This document shows positions 44,042 through 54,900 of a stretch of 64,000 bases of DNA, piece after piece. The notes beneath the pieces were generated by a model. The model was not told where the DNA came from. It made no database searches and was given only the letters and a program-made list of their open reading frames with translations. The position numbers and the translations under genes are program-made. Numbering within the stretch: the stretch's first letter is position 1; each line of letters opens with the position of its first letter. The DNA comes from Lepagella muris (GTDB lineage Bacteria; Bacteroidota; Bacteroidia; Bacteroidales; Muribaculaceae): positions 68,069-132,068 of the forward strand of contig NZ_SRYB01000010.1 of NCBI RefSeq assembly GCF_004793975.1. Direction: 5' to 3'.

Positions 44042-47000
44042 ATGGATATCTCTAAACAAACATCAGGGAAAAACAGTCCTAACTTATCGCTGCGTAAAGC
44101 GATTGCGATCATGTTCCTGTGCATTGTAGCCTCGTTGCAGGCAAGCGCGCAGGGTAACGTCACCGGCACGGTGGTAGATGAAAAAGATGAGCCTCTTATC
44201 GGAGCAAGCGTGCTCGTCGTGGGCACAGCCAACGGCACAGCCACCGATATCGACGGCAATTTCTCAATCAAGGCAAACAAAGGCGCGACGCTACGCGTAT
44301 CCTATGTCGGCTATCTCACGAAAGACGTGAAAGTGACCGACTCCAAGCCACTCCATATAGTGCTAAAGGAGAACAACGAGCTCCTTGAAGAGGTGGTGGT
44401 AGTGGGCTACGGCACAATGAAACGCAAAGACCTCACCGGTTCCATCACTACGGTCAACTCCAAGGACCTCAACGTAGGAGCCTACACCGATCCCGGTCAG
44501 CTTCTCCAAGGTAAAGTGCCTGGTCTTGTGGTGGTTCAGAACTCCGACCCTAACGGCGGAGTCAACTCCATGACCCTACGAGGCGCATCTACCCTCAACG
44601 GCTCGACCGAACCCCTCTACGTGGTTGACGGTATTCCGGGAGTGGATCTCAACCTCATTCCGCCCTCCGACATCGAGAGCATCGACGTGCTCCGTGATGC
44701 CTCAGCCACGGCTATCTACGGCTCAAAAGCAGCCAACGGTGTCATAATCGTGACCACAAAACGCGGCGCCGACGGTCCGGCTCACGTCACCTATCAGGGC
44801 TACGTGTCATGGGAGCGCGTGGCAAACGACCACAAGATGATGACAGCAAGCCAACTCCGCTCATACGCTGAAGCAAACAACATCACCATACCGAACGACC
44901 TCGGCTATGACACCAACTGGGCAGACGAGACCCAGCGCACAGGCTTCGCCACCAACCACAACCTCTCAATCTCGGGCGGCGGCAAATCAACCAACTATAA
45001 CGCATCCGTCAACTATATCAAGCGCGACGGTGCTATCAAGGGCGTCGGCAACAACCTCTTCACCGCACGCGCATACATCGAGACAAAGACTCTGAAAGAT
45101 CATCTCACTATCGGCGTGGGTGTCAACGGCAATGTCCGCAATGAATGGGGCGTGCCGCGTGGCAACGACGGTGAGTCGGTTTACAATGCGATGTACTATT
45201 ACTCCCCTCTCGTGCCTGTGCGCAATGAGGATGGCTCATGGTATTCCGACAAGTCTATCTCTCAGAACTACAACCCGCTCACAATGGTATATGAGGATAG
45301 GTCAAAGGCTACATTCAAACGGTTCCAGACCACCGGTAAGGCCTCATTGATGATCATCGAGGGGCTTACCCTTAACGCCAACTTCTCTTATCAGAACAGA
45401 AGCAAGGATTACAGAGATTACTTCTCCCAAAAGTCAGAGACGCATAACCGCAATGGTGAGAGCTCTCGTGAGACATTCACCGACATTTCCAAGCTGATGG
45501 AGATCTTCGGCAATTGGGACAAGACATTCAAGGAGGATCATAAGGTAGCCCTCATGGCAGGTTACTCATGGGAGGAGGAGAAACTCCGCGATGGCTTTGG
45601 AGCAAAAGGATATAACTTCTACGATGACTCACTCGGCTGGGACAATATCGGAATGGCAAACAGCTGGGATGCAGATCCAGTATGGGCAAGTGTAGACGGT
45701 GGCAGAGGGATGAGTTCCAAACGTATGATCTCATTCTACGGACGTGCCAACTATTCATACGCATCGCGTTATATTTTCCAAGCAGCTGTGCGTCGTGACG
45801 GTGCTTCGACATTCGGCTCCAACAATAAATGGGCAACTTTCCCATCGGCATCCGTGGCATGGCGTATCACCGACGAAAGCTTCCTCCGCGACCAGACAGT
45901 GATTGACGATCTCAAGCTCCGCGCAGGTTGGGGACAGAGCGGTAATTCTGCCGGTTTTGACATCTACACATCTCGCTTCTACTATAAGAGCACCACACGT
46001 TTCGACTACGTTGACCCCATCACCGGACAGACCACAAGCTACAAGGGTCTGACAGCCGCACGCAACGTCAACGACGATCTGAAATGGGAGACAACGACAA
46101 TGGTCAACCTCGGTCTTGACTTCGCTTTCCTCAACGGACGCATCAACGGTACTTTCGAATGGTATAACAAGACAACCAAGGATATGATCTGGGATTATCC
46201 CGTCTCAGCAGCCCTCTACCCCGTATCCACTCTCACCGCCAACGTTGGCAAGATGCGCAACACCGGCTTCGAGCTTACCATCAACGCAATGCCGATCATG
46301 ACCAAGGATTGGAAATGGTCTACCTCTCTCAACTTCTCCCACAACACCAATGAAGTGGTGTCAGTATCCAACTCTGAGTTCAACGCCGGAGTCCTTGACC
46401 GCTACGATCCACATCTACCGGGTCTCAGCCAGGGATGCAGCACCCAGAGAATCGTTGAGGGTAAGCCTATCGGTTCATTCTATCTGTGGGAATGGGCAGG
46501 ATATAATGATGACGGCATCTCCACATTCTACCGCTATGACGGCAAGGGGAACCGCATACTTGACGCCAACGGCAATCCGGAAGTGACTACAGAACCCGGT
46601 CAGGACGACCGCATCTATATGGGGAACGCACAGCCTAAGCTGACAATGGGATGGAACAACAACGTGACATGGAAAAACTGGGATCTCAACGTGTTCTTCA
46701 CCGGAGTATTCGGTCAGAAAATATTCAACGAGCCCCACGCCTACTTCTCTTACGTGGCATCCATCTCCACTGGCAAGAACGTGATGGCATCCGTAATGGA
46801 GGATCAGCTTGCCACAGACGCCCTCGCACATTATCCTTCGCAGCGTTATCTTGAAAACGGCTCATACTTCAAGCTCGCCACAGCCACTATCGGCTACACC
46901 TTCCGCAATTGCTTCAACGGATGGCTCGGCGACGTAAGACTATACGTCAGCGGCAACAACCTCTTCACGATAACCAACTACAAAGGACGCGATCCTGAAA

Positions 47001-47095
47001 TTAATCTTGGCGGACTCGAACCGGGTCATGACACACGCGCTGACCACTTCCCCCGCACACGCCAGATTCTCGTGGGTCTCAACGTCAATTTCTAA
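44042..47095 (+). CDS. SusC/RagA TonB-dependent transporter (PUL unit 2)
   Basis: A 1017-residue outer-membrane transporter without an STN domain. A long signal peptide (cleavage near ASLQASAQ) is followed by the carboxypeptidase-regulatory-like domain (VTGTVVDEKDEPLIGASVLV), the TonB box (LEEVVVVGYG), SusC plug motifs (YVVDGIPGVDLNLI, IESIDVLRDASATAIYGSKA, NGVIIVTTKRG) and a barrel ending RQILVGLNVNF. Not an STN type, so control differs from unit 1; no sigma/anti-sigma pair or HTCS is adjacent. SusD follows after 46 nt. The consensus promoter at 43931-43962 suggests basal expression. Confidence 0.95.
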   Translation: MDISKQTSGKNSPNLSLRKAIAIMFLCIVASLQASAQGNVTGTVVDEKDEPLIGASVLVVGTANGTATDIDGNFSIKANKGATLRVSYVGYLTKDVKVTDSKPLHIVLKENNELLEEVVVVGYGTMKRKDLTGSITTVNSKDLNVGAYTDPGQLLQGKVPGLVVVQNSDPNGGVNSMTLRGASTLNGSTEPLYVVDGIPGVDLNLIPPSDIESIDVLRDASATAIYGSKAANGVIIVTTKRGADGPAHVTYQGYVSWERVANDHKMMTASQLRSYAEANNITIPNDLGYDTNWADETQRTGFATNHNLSISGGGKSTNYNASVNYIKRDGAIKGVGNNLFTARAYIETKTLKDHLTIGVGVNGNVRNEWGVPRGNDGESVYNAMYYYSPLVPVRNEDGSWYSDKSISQNYNPLTMVYEDRSKATFKRFQTTGKASLMIIEGLTLNANFSYQNRSKDYRDYFSQKSETHNRNGESSRETFTDISKLMEIFGNWDKTFKEDHKVALMAGYSWEEEKLRDGFGAKGYNFYDDSLGWDNIGMANSWDADPVWASVDGGRGMSSKRMISFYGRANYSYASRYIFQAAVRRDGASTFGSNNKWATFPSASVAWRITDESFLRDQTVIDDLKLRAGWGQSGNSAGFDIYTSRFYYKSTTRFDYVDPITGQTTSYKGLTAARNVNDDLKWETTTMVNLGLDFAFLNGRINGTFEWYNKTTKDMIWDYPVSAALYPVSTLTANVGKMRNTGFELTINAMPIMTKDWKWSTSLNFSHNTNEVVSVSNSEFNAGVLDRYDPHLPGLSQGCSTQRIVEGKPIGSFYLWEWAGYNDDGISTFYRYDGKGNRILDANGNPEVTTEPGQDDRIYMGNAQPKLTMGWNNNVTWKNWDLNVFFTGVFGQKIFNEPHAYFSYVASISTGKNVMASVMEDQLATDALAHYPSQRYLENGSYFKLATATIGYTFRNCFNGWLGDVRLYVSGNNLFTITNYKGRDPEINLGGLEPGHDTRADHFPRTRQILVGLNVNF

Positions 47096-47141
47096 CTCTC
47101 TCCTAATTTAAATCTTACCAGCACAATTTGAATTTAATATT

Positions 47142-48890
47142 ATGAAACTATATACAAAGGGTCTGTTACTCTCCGGTCTGCTTGCCTTCGCATCATGCAC
47201 GGACCTCAACACGGATCTAAACCAATATACAAAATTGCCCGACAACCCTATCGCGGTTGAGGGTGAGTTCAACGGTTGCTACCGTTTTCTTCACGGTTGG
47301 TTCGGTCGCGACTTCGCCGAGGGTGTCGTATATCAGGGCGACGAGGTGATGGGTTGCTGCTTCGGAGCCGGCAACTATTTCGACGACGGACGCTACCTGC
47401 ATGCCTCCATCCATTCGCTCCATCTTGACAACTGGCGCACAAAGGCTTGTATGGAAGCTTCCCTAAACGGTATCACCTATACCAACAAGCGAATACAGCT
47501 CTATGGCGGTCCGGGATATCCCGAAGAGCTTGACCCGATAGTGGCTCCACTCCGCGCAATACGCGCATACTACCATTTCTGGATGATGGAGCTTTACGGC
47601 GATGTGCCTATCCTCGACAGGGTGACGTCTGAAAATGAGCCGATCGACCGTCAGCCACGCGCAAAAGTGGCGGAATTTATCGAGAAGGAGCTGCTTGAAA
47701 TCCTCGATCAGGAGGAGGGACTCAGCAAGGCAAACGATATGTCGACCTACGGCAAACCCAACTATTGGATGGCTGCCGCACTACTCGCAAAGTTATACCT
47801 CAACTGGGGAGTCTACACCAACGACATTACAACTGTCAACAACAGCACCCCCAATCCAAAACTGAACGATTGCGTCTACTGGTGTGACAAAATTATTGAG
47901 AGCGGACTCTTTGAAGTGGGCGTAGGCTATCGTCAGAAGTTCTATCCCGACAATGGAGTCCACATCAAGGACTTCATCTACGCGCTTGATGTAGATCCCG
48001 CGACAAAGGGGGATGGTACTACCACATGGCACCGTTGGTTCGGTTTCAAGAAAGAGAGCATGTGCCGCCCCTATCCGTTCAGCGTCAACTATGACAAGTC
48101 TGTTGCAGGACAGACCGTGCTAACTGCCGAGGCTGTGGCTCGCTTCAATCTTCCGGGCGACGAGCGCAACATCATGATCCTTCAGGGTCCACAGACAGCG
48201 TTTGACGCCAACTACAACAAGACCGACGAACCTGTCATCATCTACCGCGACGTAGACAATCCGAGCAAAAGTCACATACAGCTCAACTATGATGCCAATT
48301 TCGACTTTGACGACGGAAGCATCTACTCTCTCGGCGACGAGGCAACTCCCGCTCTCACTCCGGCAAATGTGAAGAACGGCACTGCCCTGAAAAATATTCA
48401 GAAAGGCGCACGTCTCTTCAAATATCCGGCACGCGAACAGGATTACACTCTCTGGAATCGCCAGCAGGCAAACGATGCCCCCATCTTCCGTTTCGCCGAC
48501 ATTCTTCTCATGAAAGCGGAATGCATAATGCGCGGCGCAACCGCTACTCTCGGTCAGACACCGAAAGACCTGTTCAACGTGATACGCCGTTGTTCCGGTG
48601 CTCCGGAGCTTGGTGCCGACCCGACCGAGCAGGAACTCCTCGACGAACGTTCCCGCGAGTTCATCCTCGAACCGTGGCGTCGCAACGACCTCATCCGTTT
48701 CGGACGTTTCGAGGACGACTGGGGCTTCAAGAACCGCTATAAGAAATGGACCAACGACGACCACACAGAATTTATCTGGGTGGAACGTGAAGGTGTGAAA
48801 GACCCCAACCGTCGTCTCATGCCGATACACCGCGATCTCCTCAACACCAACACCAACTGGCAGCAGAACCCCGGATACGCCGGCGTCTGA
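47142..48890 (+). CDS. SusD/RagB surface glycan-binding lipoprotein (PUL unit 2)
   Basis: A 582-residue lipoprotein (signal peptide ending LAFASC, Cys19). SusD marks: RAIRAYYHFWMMELYGDVPI, MAAALLAKLYLNWGVYT, PIFRFADILLMKAECIMRG, NVIRRCSGAPELG, LDERSREFILEPWRRNDLIR. It is longer than unit 1 SusD by over 100 residues, mainly in the central insert about residues 240-430, which may alter ligand binding. It acts with the preceding SusC. The following secreted protein starts 107 nt downstream. Confidence 0.93.
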   Translation: MKLYTKGLLLSGLLAFASCTDLNTDLNQYTKLPDNPIAVEGEFNGCYRFLHGWFGRDFAEGVVYQGDEVMGCCFGAGNYFDDGRYLHASIHSLHLDNWRTKACMEASLNGITYTNKRIQLYGGPGYPEELDPIVAPLRAIRAYYHFWMMELYGDVPILDRVTSENEPIDRQPRAKVAEFIEKELLEILDQEEGLSKANDMSTYGKPNYWMAAALLAKLYLNWGVYTNDITTVNNSTPNPKLNDCVYWCDKIIESGLFEVGVGYRQKFYPDNGVHIKDFIYALDVDPATKGDGTTTWHRWFGFKKESMCRPYPFSVNYDKSVAGQTVLTAEAVARFNLPGDERNIMILQGPQTAFDANYNKTDEPVIIYRDVDNPSKSHIQLNYDANFDFDDGSIYSLGDEATPALTPANVKNGTALKNIQKGARLFKYPAREQDYTLWNRQQANDAPIFRFADILLMKAECIMRGATATLGQTPKDLFNVIRRCSGAPELGADPTEQELLDERSREFILEPWRRNDLIRFGRFEDDWGFKNRYKKWTNDDHTEFIWVEREGVKDPNRRLMPIHRDLLNTNTNWQQNPGYAGV

Positions 48891-48997
48891 ACAAACATCT
48901 CTACGGGAGATTACGGATGAACGCAATCTCCCGTGGGAATAAAAATCTCGCTAAAATTTTTCAATAAACATATTTATTAACCTTAAACAACAACAGC

Positions 48998-50488
48998 ATG
49001 CAAAAAAACTACATAAAACGTAGCTTGATGCTTCTCGGAGTTGCAGCACTCTCTGCATCAGCATTCGCCGACACCTACGTCGACATCACATCACAATACA
49101 TCAAGGACCCCACATTCGTGCCGGGCTGGCAAGGAGTTATCGGTAATGCTGCCGAAGGAGTTGGCGAGGTCTGGAACGGTGCATTCAAGACATATCAGAA
49201 TCTCGGAGAGATGCCTGCCGGAAAATATGTATTGAAAGCAAATGCTTTCTATCGTTGCGGCGACAATAACTATGCAAAAGAGCATCAGGCAGGAAATGCG
49301 GATCTCAATACCGCCTACATCTTCATCAACGATGCAAAGACTCCTGTCAAAGCATTGTTTGACGGTAAAGATACAGCCCCAAATTCAATGACTGAAGCAA
49401 ATGAGGCTTTCGCAGCCGGAGAATACCTCAATGAAGTGGAATACAATCATGAAGGTGGTGAACTAATCATCGGTATCGCAAACACCGGCTGCTACGCCGA
49501 CGAATGGTGCTGCTTCGACAACTTCGTGCTCACTCGCGATGGCGAAGTGGTTGCAGACAAGATTGTCAACGGTGATTTCGCTGAAGGACTCGACTCAAAA
49601 AGAGCATGGGACAACCATAATAGTGAAAATAAAGAGAAGACCCCCGATATCCAGAAAGATGGCAGTGGTGGTGGAGACTATCGCAAGTGCGGTGGTTCCC
49701 CCTACAATACCGGTCAGCAGATTGAACTGCCCGCAGGTACATACCGCTTCTCCATGCTTTGCTTCCACCGCTATGGCTCAACTGTAGACCCGGATGGCAA
49801 CTACTACAATCACAAATGGCCTATGAATATTTCAGAACCTTACGGCAAGATGAATCGTACGCCAAAAGATTGGTATGAAGCAAACGACTATGATGAAATC
49901 GGAGATGAGTATGCTCATGCTTATATCTACATGTCTAAGAATGAAGAGAAACCTCGTTTCCTCACATGGGCAAACGGTGACTATGAGGGCGATCTCACCG
50001 ATGATATTGACGTTCGCACACGCGTGAAAGACTGCTGGGAAATTTGCGAAGGCGACCTTTCCATCATGCCTAACAATAATCCCTACGCCACTATGGTAGA
50101 TGGAGTTGTTGACTATATCCCTTACGATACAAAAAACAAATGTACTCGCGGAAACGACTCCGGAAGTGAGAGAGAAGCTGCAGCTGCTTTTGCAAACGAA
50201 GGTGAGAAATGGCGTCAGGGCGTAGAGTTCACTCTTACCGAGCCTGCTAAAGTATGGGTAGGTCTTGGCAAAGATGCCAACTCCGGCGACGGCTACTGGC
50301 ACGCATACGCTGACATCAAACTCGAGAAAGTAGAGAAAGGTGACTCCGGCGTTGACGGCATCGAGGCTGACGACGAGAATGCTCCCGTAGAATACTACAA
50401 CCTCCAGGGCATCCGCGTGGCTAACCCCGAAAACGGCATCTTCATCAAGAAGCAGGGCAAGAAAGTAAGCAAAACTGCAATCCGCTAA
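48998..50488 (+). CDS. Secreted two-module beta-sandwich protein with C-terminal LQG tail
   Basis: A 496-residue exported protein of unknown function (signal peptide MQKNYIKRSLMLLGVAALSA, cleavage near ASAFA). Two carbohydrate-binding-like sandwich modules are seen: about residues 28-185 (LGEMPAGKYVLKANAFYR, CYADEWCCFDNFVLTRDG) and about 190-455 (VNGDFAEGLDSKRAWD, IELPAGTYRFSMLCFHRYGS, AKVWVGLGKDA). The last 45 residues (EYYNLQGIRVANPENGIFI) form a tail common in Prevotella and Muribaculaceae secreted proteins. Position after SusCD fits a surface glycan-binding protein. A strong terminator follows. Confidence 0.75.
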   Translation: MQKNYIKRSLMLLGVAALSASAFADTYVDITSQYIKDPTFVPGWQGVIGNAAEGVGEVWNGAFKTYQNLGEMPAGKYVLKANAFYRCGDNNYAKEHQAGNADLNTAYIFINDAKTPVKALFDGKDTAPNSMTEANEAFAAGEYLNEVEYNHEGGELIIGIANTGCYADEWCCFDNFVLTRDGEVVADKIVNGDFAEGLDSKRAWDNHNSENKEKTPDIQKDGSGGGDYRKCGGSPYNTGQQIELPAGTYRFSMLCFHRYGSTVDPDGNYYNHKWPMNISEPYGKMNRTPKDWYEANDYDEIGDEYAHAYIYMSKNEEKPRFLTWANGDYEGDLTDDIDVRTRVKDCWEICEGDLSIMPNNNPYATMVDGVVDYIPYDTKNKCTRGNDSGSEREAAAAFANEGEKWRQGVEFTLTEPAKVWVGLGKDANSGDGYWHAYADIKLEKVEKGDSGVDGIEADDENAPVEYYNLQGIRVANPENGIFIKKQGKKVSKTAIR

Positions 50489-50507
50489 TATTTCAACCAA
50501 ACAAGCC

Positions 50508-50542
50508 GACGCAGCCGCGCAAAAGTGCGGCTGCGTCTTTTT
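50508..50542 (+). terminator. Rho-independent terminator of PUL unit 2
   Basis: An 11-bp perfect GC-rich stem (50508-50518 with 50527-50537), 8-nt loop, then five T. Confidence 0.92.
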
Positions 50543-50595
50543 AATAATAATAAATCAATAACCTCCACTTAATCCAAACCATAAACCCCAAAACC

Positions 50596-51912
50596 ATGCT
50601 CCGTAAATTCCTAAGCATCTCCCTACTGATAGCTGCTGCACTGTGCGGCAGTGCCAAAGAATATATAGTGACCGATTTCGGTGCAAAGGGTGATGGAAAG
50701 ACCGATGATGCCGCCGCAATACAGAAAGCGATCGACAGATGCTCCGCTGCCGGTGGTGGCTCGGTAGTGTTCCCATCCGGAAAGACCTTCATGAGCGGAC
50801 CGCTCCGCATGGCGTCATTCATCGACCTGCATCTTGAGCCAAACTCCACCCTATTAGCAAACCCCGACGAAAGCATCTACACGCTGAGCGCATTCCGTGA
50901 GAACCGTGGCGAGGGAATGATGTGGCTTTACGGCGAGAATATCAGCAACTTCTCCATCAGCGGCACCGGAAGAATCGACGGAAATGCCGTGGCGTTCATG
51001 GGGAAAGAGCTGGATGACTCCTTCAAGCTGAAACCCGTCACCGACTTTGACCCACGCCCCCACGTGCTGACGATAATCGGCGGTGAGAAAATCAATATCA
51101 CCGACGTCACAATCTCCAACAGCGCATACTGGACGGTTCATCTCGTCGGATGCACCGACGTGGCAATCTCCGGAATCTCGCTGCTCAACAATCTGAAAGT
51201 GCGCAACGGCGACGGAATCGACATCGACCATTCAAGGAAAGTGCGCATCACCAACTGCTACATCGAGAGTGGCGACGACTGCATCTGCCTCAAAAACCGT
51301 CGGGAATTTGAGGAGTTCGGACCATGCGAGGATATCGTCGTAGACAATTGCGTGATGACGTCACGTTCGTGCGCCGTCAAAATCGGTTCGGAAAACATGG
51401 ACAGCATCTCACGCGTGCTCTTCAACAACTGCATCATCACCAAGTCAAACCGTGGCATCGGCATACAGAACCGCGACGAAGGGACCGTATCAGACGTGAC
51501 CTTCTCCAACATCACCCTTGACTGCCATCTCTTCTCCGACGTTTGGTGGGGTAAGGCTGAGCCGATCTACGTCACCTCCTACCCCCGCGCACGCGGCAAC
51601 CACAAGGATGCAGGCTGGCGTTTCCCTAAAGGTGCGACAGAGGGGAAATGCGGTAAAGTGACCGACATTCGCTTCATCAACATCCGGGCAGTATCTGAGA
51701 ACGGCATATTCATCGGATGTGACGAGCCGGGAAAGGTCGATGCCATCACCCTCGACAACATCGACCTTCACCTGAAAAAGATCACCGACTATCCCGCCGG
51801 CATACTCGACCGTCGCCCCTGCCTCGGCGAAGGCTTCATCAAGGCGGGCGTCACCCCCATCTTCACCGAGAACGTCACCGGACTCACAATCCGCGAGCTT
51901 CGCGCAAAATAA
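50596..51912 (+). CDS. GH28-family (polygalacturonase-like) protein, divergent active site
   Basis: A 438-residue exported protein with a right-handed beta-helix. The signal peptide (about 1-20) is followed by the family start DFGAKGDGKTDDAAAIQKAI. Asp-bearing motifs are present (NGDGIDIDHSRK and SGDDCICLKN). The usual GHG His motif is replaced by SRSCAVKIGSE, and RIK by GIGIQNRDEG, so activity on polygalacturonate cannot be assumed. Such divergent GH28 members occur in Bacteroidales PULs. It starts 54 nt after the terminator. No pectin-type partner gene is nearby. Confidence 0.8.
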   Translation: MLRKFLSISLLIAAALCGSAKEYIVTDFGAKGDGKTDDAAAIQKAIDRCSAAGGGSVVFPSGKTFMSGPLRMASFIDLHLEPNSTLLANPDESIYTLSAFRENRGEGMMWLYGENISNFSISGTGRIDGNAVAFMGKELDDSFKLKPVTDFDPRPHVLTIIGGEKINITDVTISNSAYWTVHLVGCTDVAISGISLLNNLKVRNGDGIDIDHSRKVRITNCYIESGDDCICLKNRREFEEFGPCEDIVVDNCVMTSRSCAVKIGSENMDSISRVLFNNCIITKSNRGIGIQNRDEGTVSDVTFSNITLDCHLFSDVWWGKAEPIYVTSYPRARGNHKDAGWRFPKGATEGKCGKVTDIRFINIRAVSENGIFIGCDEPGKVDAITLDNIDLHLKKITDYPAGILDRRPCLGEGFIKAGVTPIFTENVTGLTIRELRAK

Positions 51913-51929
51913 GAAAGTTAAACAAAAGA

Positions 51930-51960
51930 CTGGAGTTCCGTGCTCGAGCCCATGGGCGAG
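51930..51960 (+). repeat. Copy of a recurring intergenic motif with GCCCATGGGC palindrome
   Basis: The block CTGGAGTTCCGTGCTCGAGC followed by CCATGGGCGAG. It recurs with three differences at 63643-63673, and the CCATGGGCGAG part also at 62691-62701. It lies between the convergent GH28 and gltB genes. Confidence 0.6.
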
Positions 51961-51980
51961 AGTTAACCGCGAGAATCAAA

Positions 51981-54900
51981 TCACACCGGAGTGACTTTCA
52001 GGAACTGCGGCACGTAGCTCCCCCAATCGTCGAGCATACGCTTCGCAAGCTTACTCTTAGTACGGCGATAATGCTCCTCTATAAGCCCCTTCAGCTCTGA
52101 CGCCTCCTCCTCATCATGGAGGAGCGTCAGTTCCACCATATCCATATTGACATAATAATCCACATTACCCGTGCGGTTCCAGATATACGCCACGCCGCCG
52201 CTCATGCCGGCAGCGAAGTTACGTCCGATCTTTCCGAGCACCACTACCCTGCCGCCGGTCATATACTCACAGGCATGGTCGCCCACGCCCTCAACCACAG
52301 TGTCCGCCCCACTGTTGCGCACCGCGAAGCGTTCGCCCACACGTCCGTTGACGTATAGCTCACCCGCCGTCGCGCCATAGAGAAGCGTGTTTCCGGCAAT
52401 AGTGTTGTTCTCAGCCTCGAAAGTGCAGTCACGCGGTGGCACCACCACGATGCGTCCGCCCGACAGACCCTTGCCGAGATAATCGTTGGCATCACCCTCC
52501 AGACGCAGCGTAACGCCCTTGCAGAGGAACGCACCGAAACTCTGTCCCGCCGAGCCGTAGAACGTCAGGCGCACACTGTCGTCGGGCAGACCCTCCCCGG
52601 CATAATGCTTCGTGATATAGCCGCTCAGCATCGCGCCCACCGAACGGTCGGTATTGACGATCGGCATACCCAACGCTATCGGCTGACGCGAATCTATCGC
52701 CGTGCTTATCAGCTGGAGCAACGCCTCATCCTTCACCCCCTTCAGCTTATGATCCTGTTCGGAATCATGATGAAGAGTGGCTTCGGCGGCATCCACAGGC
52801 ATATAGAAAAGACGCGAGAAATCAATCTTGTCAGCCTTCGAGCCGACAGGCTGCTCACGCTTGCGGAGAAGGTCGGCACGCCCCACGATATCGTCAAGAC
52901 GGCGGTAGCCCATATCGGCGAGACGGCGGCGTATCTCCTGCGCCATAAACCGGAAATAATTGATGAGATATTCGTAGCGACCCACAAACTTCTTGCGCAG
53001 CTCCGGATTCTGGGTGGCTACACCCTTCGGGCACGTGTTGGTGTGGCATTTGCGGATCATGCAGCATCCGAGCACCACGAGTGCGGCGGTGCCGAAGCCA
53101 TACTCCTCCGCACCGAGCAGTGCGGTGACTATCACGTCGTGCGGGCTCTTCATCTGACCATCCACCTGAAGCTTCACCTTCCCTCTCAGATTATTCATCA
53201 CGAGAGTCTGCTGAATCTCCGCCAATCCGATCTCCGCCGGCACTCCGGCATGCTTCATCGAACTTGCCGGACTCGCGCCGGTGCCGCCGTCGCAGCCGCT
53301 TATCAGTATCTTGTCCGCCTTCGCCTTCGCCACTCCGGCTGCGATGGTGCCCACGCCGCTCTCAGCCACGAGTTTCACGCTTATAGCCGCCGTCGGGTTC
53401 AGGTTCTTCAGGTCAAAGATAAGCTGCGCAAGATCCTCGATAGAATATATGTCGTGGTGAGGCGGGGGCGAGATGAGCGTTATGCCCGGTGCGGAATGAC
53501 GCGCACGCGCAATCACCTCATCCACCTTGAATCCGGGCAACTGTCCACCCTCTCCGGGCTTCGCACCCTGTGCCACCTTGATCTGTATCTCATCGGCATT
53601 CACCAGATACTCGGCATCGACGCCGAAACGTCCGGACGCCACCTGCTTCACGCTGCTGCGTGCCCACGTGCCATCCTCGCGCACCTTATTACGCGCCGGG
53701 TCCTCACCACCCTCGCCCGTGTTGCTCATGCCCCCAATCTTATTCATGGCTATGGCAAGAGCCTCATGCGCCTCTATGCTTATCGCGCCAAACGACATCG
53801 CCTCCGTGCAGAAACGGTGCATAAGCTCCTCCTCGCTCTCCACCTCCTCAATGGGGATAGGCTTGCGGTCGCTCTCCACCGTCATGAGGTCGCGCAGGAA
53901 GATAGGGGTATCCTTCTCCTCCACGAGACGGACGTAGTTCATAAACTCATCATGGTCGTTATGCCACGTGGCAAGCTGCAGAGCCTTCACCACAGGCGGG
54001 TTCCACGCATGCAGCTCACCATTCTTACGGAAGTTGTAGTTGCCGAAATCCTCCGGCACGTCATCCTCCCTATCCTCCGCGAAGGCACGCACATGATTGC
54101 GGAGCACGTCGTCCGTGACCTCCTCTATCCCTATCCCCTCGAGCGGCGATGCACCGCCACCCATATAGCGGCTCAACAGGCGGGAGCTGACGCCCAACGC
54201 CTCGAAAAGGGCACACCCGCGATAGCTGCGTATCGTAGAGATACCCATCTTCGACATTATCTTCATTATCCCCTTGTTGACCGCCTTTATATAATGCTTC
54301 TCAGCAGCCTCATAGTCAAGCTGAAGCTCCTTATTATCCACGAGATTCTTCAGTATGGCAAACGCCATGTAGGGATTGACCGCGCTCGCACCATAGCCCA
54401 TCAGCAGAGCCACGTGCATCACCTCGCATATCTCGCCGCTCTCCACTATGATGGCTATCTGCGAACGCTTGCGTCGGCTCACCAGATGATGATGCACGGC
54501 TGAAAGGGCGAGCAGCGATGGTATCGGCGCATGCTTGGCGTTGACGTTACGGTCGGAGAGAACCATATAGTTATACCCCTTGTCTACGGCAGCCTCAGCC
54601 TCGGCACACAGGCGGTCGATCGCCTCCTCCATAGCCTTCACGCCTCCGGCGGCATCGAAGAGCATCGGCACTGTGATGGTGTTGAACCCCTTATACTGGA
54701 GATGACGCAATATGTCGAGTTCGCTGTCAGACACGATCGGAGAGGGCATCATCACCACGTTGCACAGTTCCGGAGAGGGATGCAGGATATTCTTCCTGAC
54801 CGCCCCCACATAGCTCGTCAGCGACATGACGAGTTCCTCACGTATCGGGTCGATCGGAGGATTGGTCACCTGTGCGAACTGCTGGCGGAAATAGTTGAAG

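Noticed and set aside
52605..54503. 632-codon plus-strand ORF opposite gltB
   Set aside because: It lies entirely antisense to a well-conserved enzyme, has no recognisable domain, and its composition (many Arg, His, Leu) is typical of shadows of GC-rich codons.
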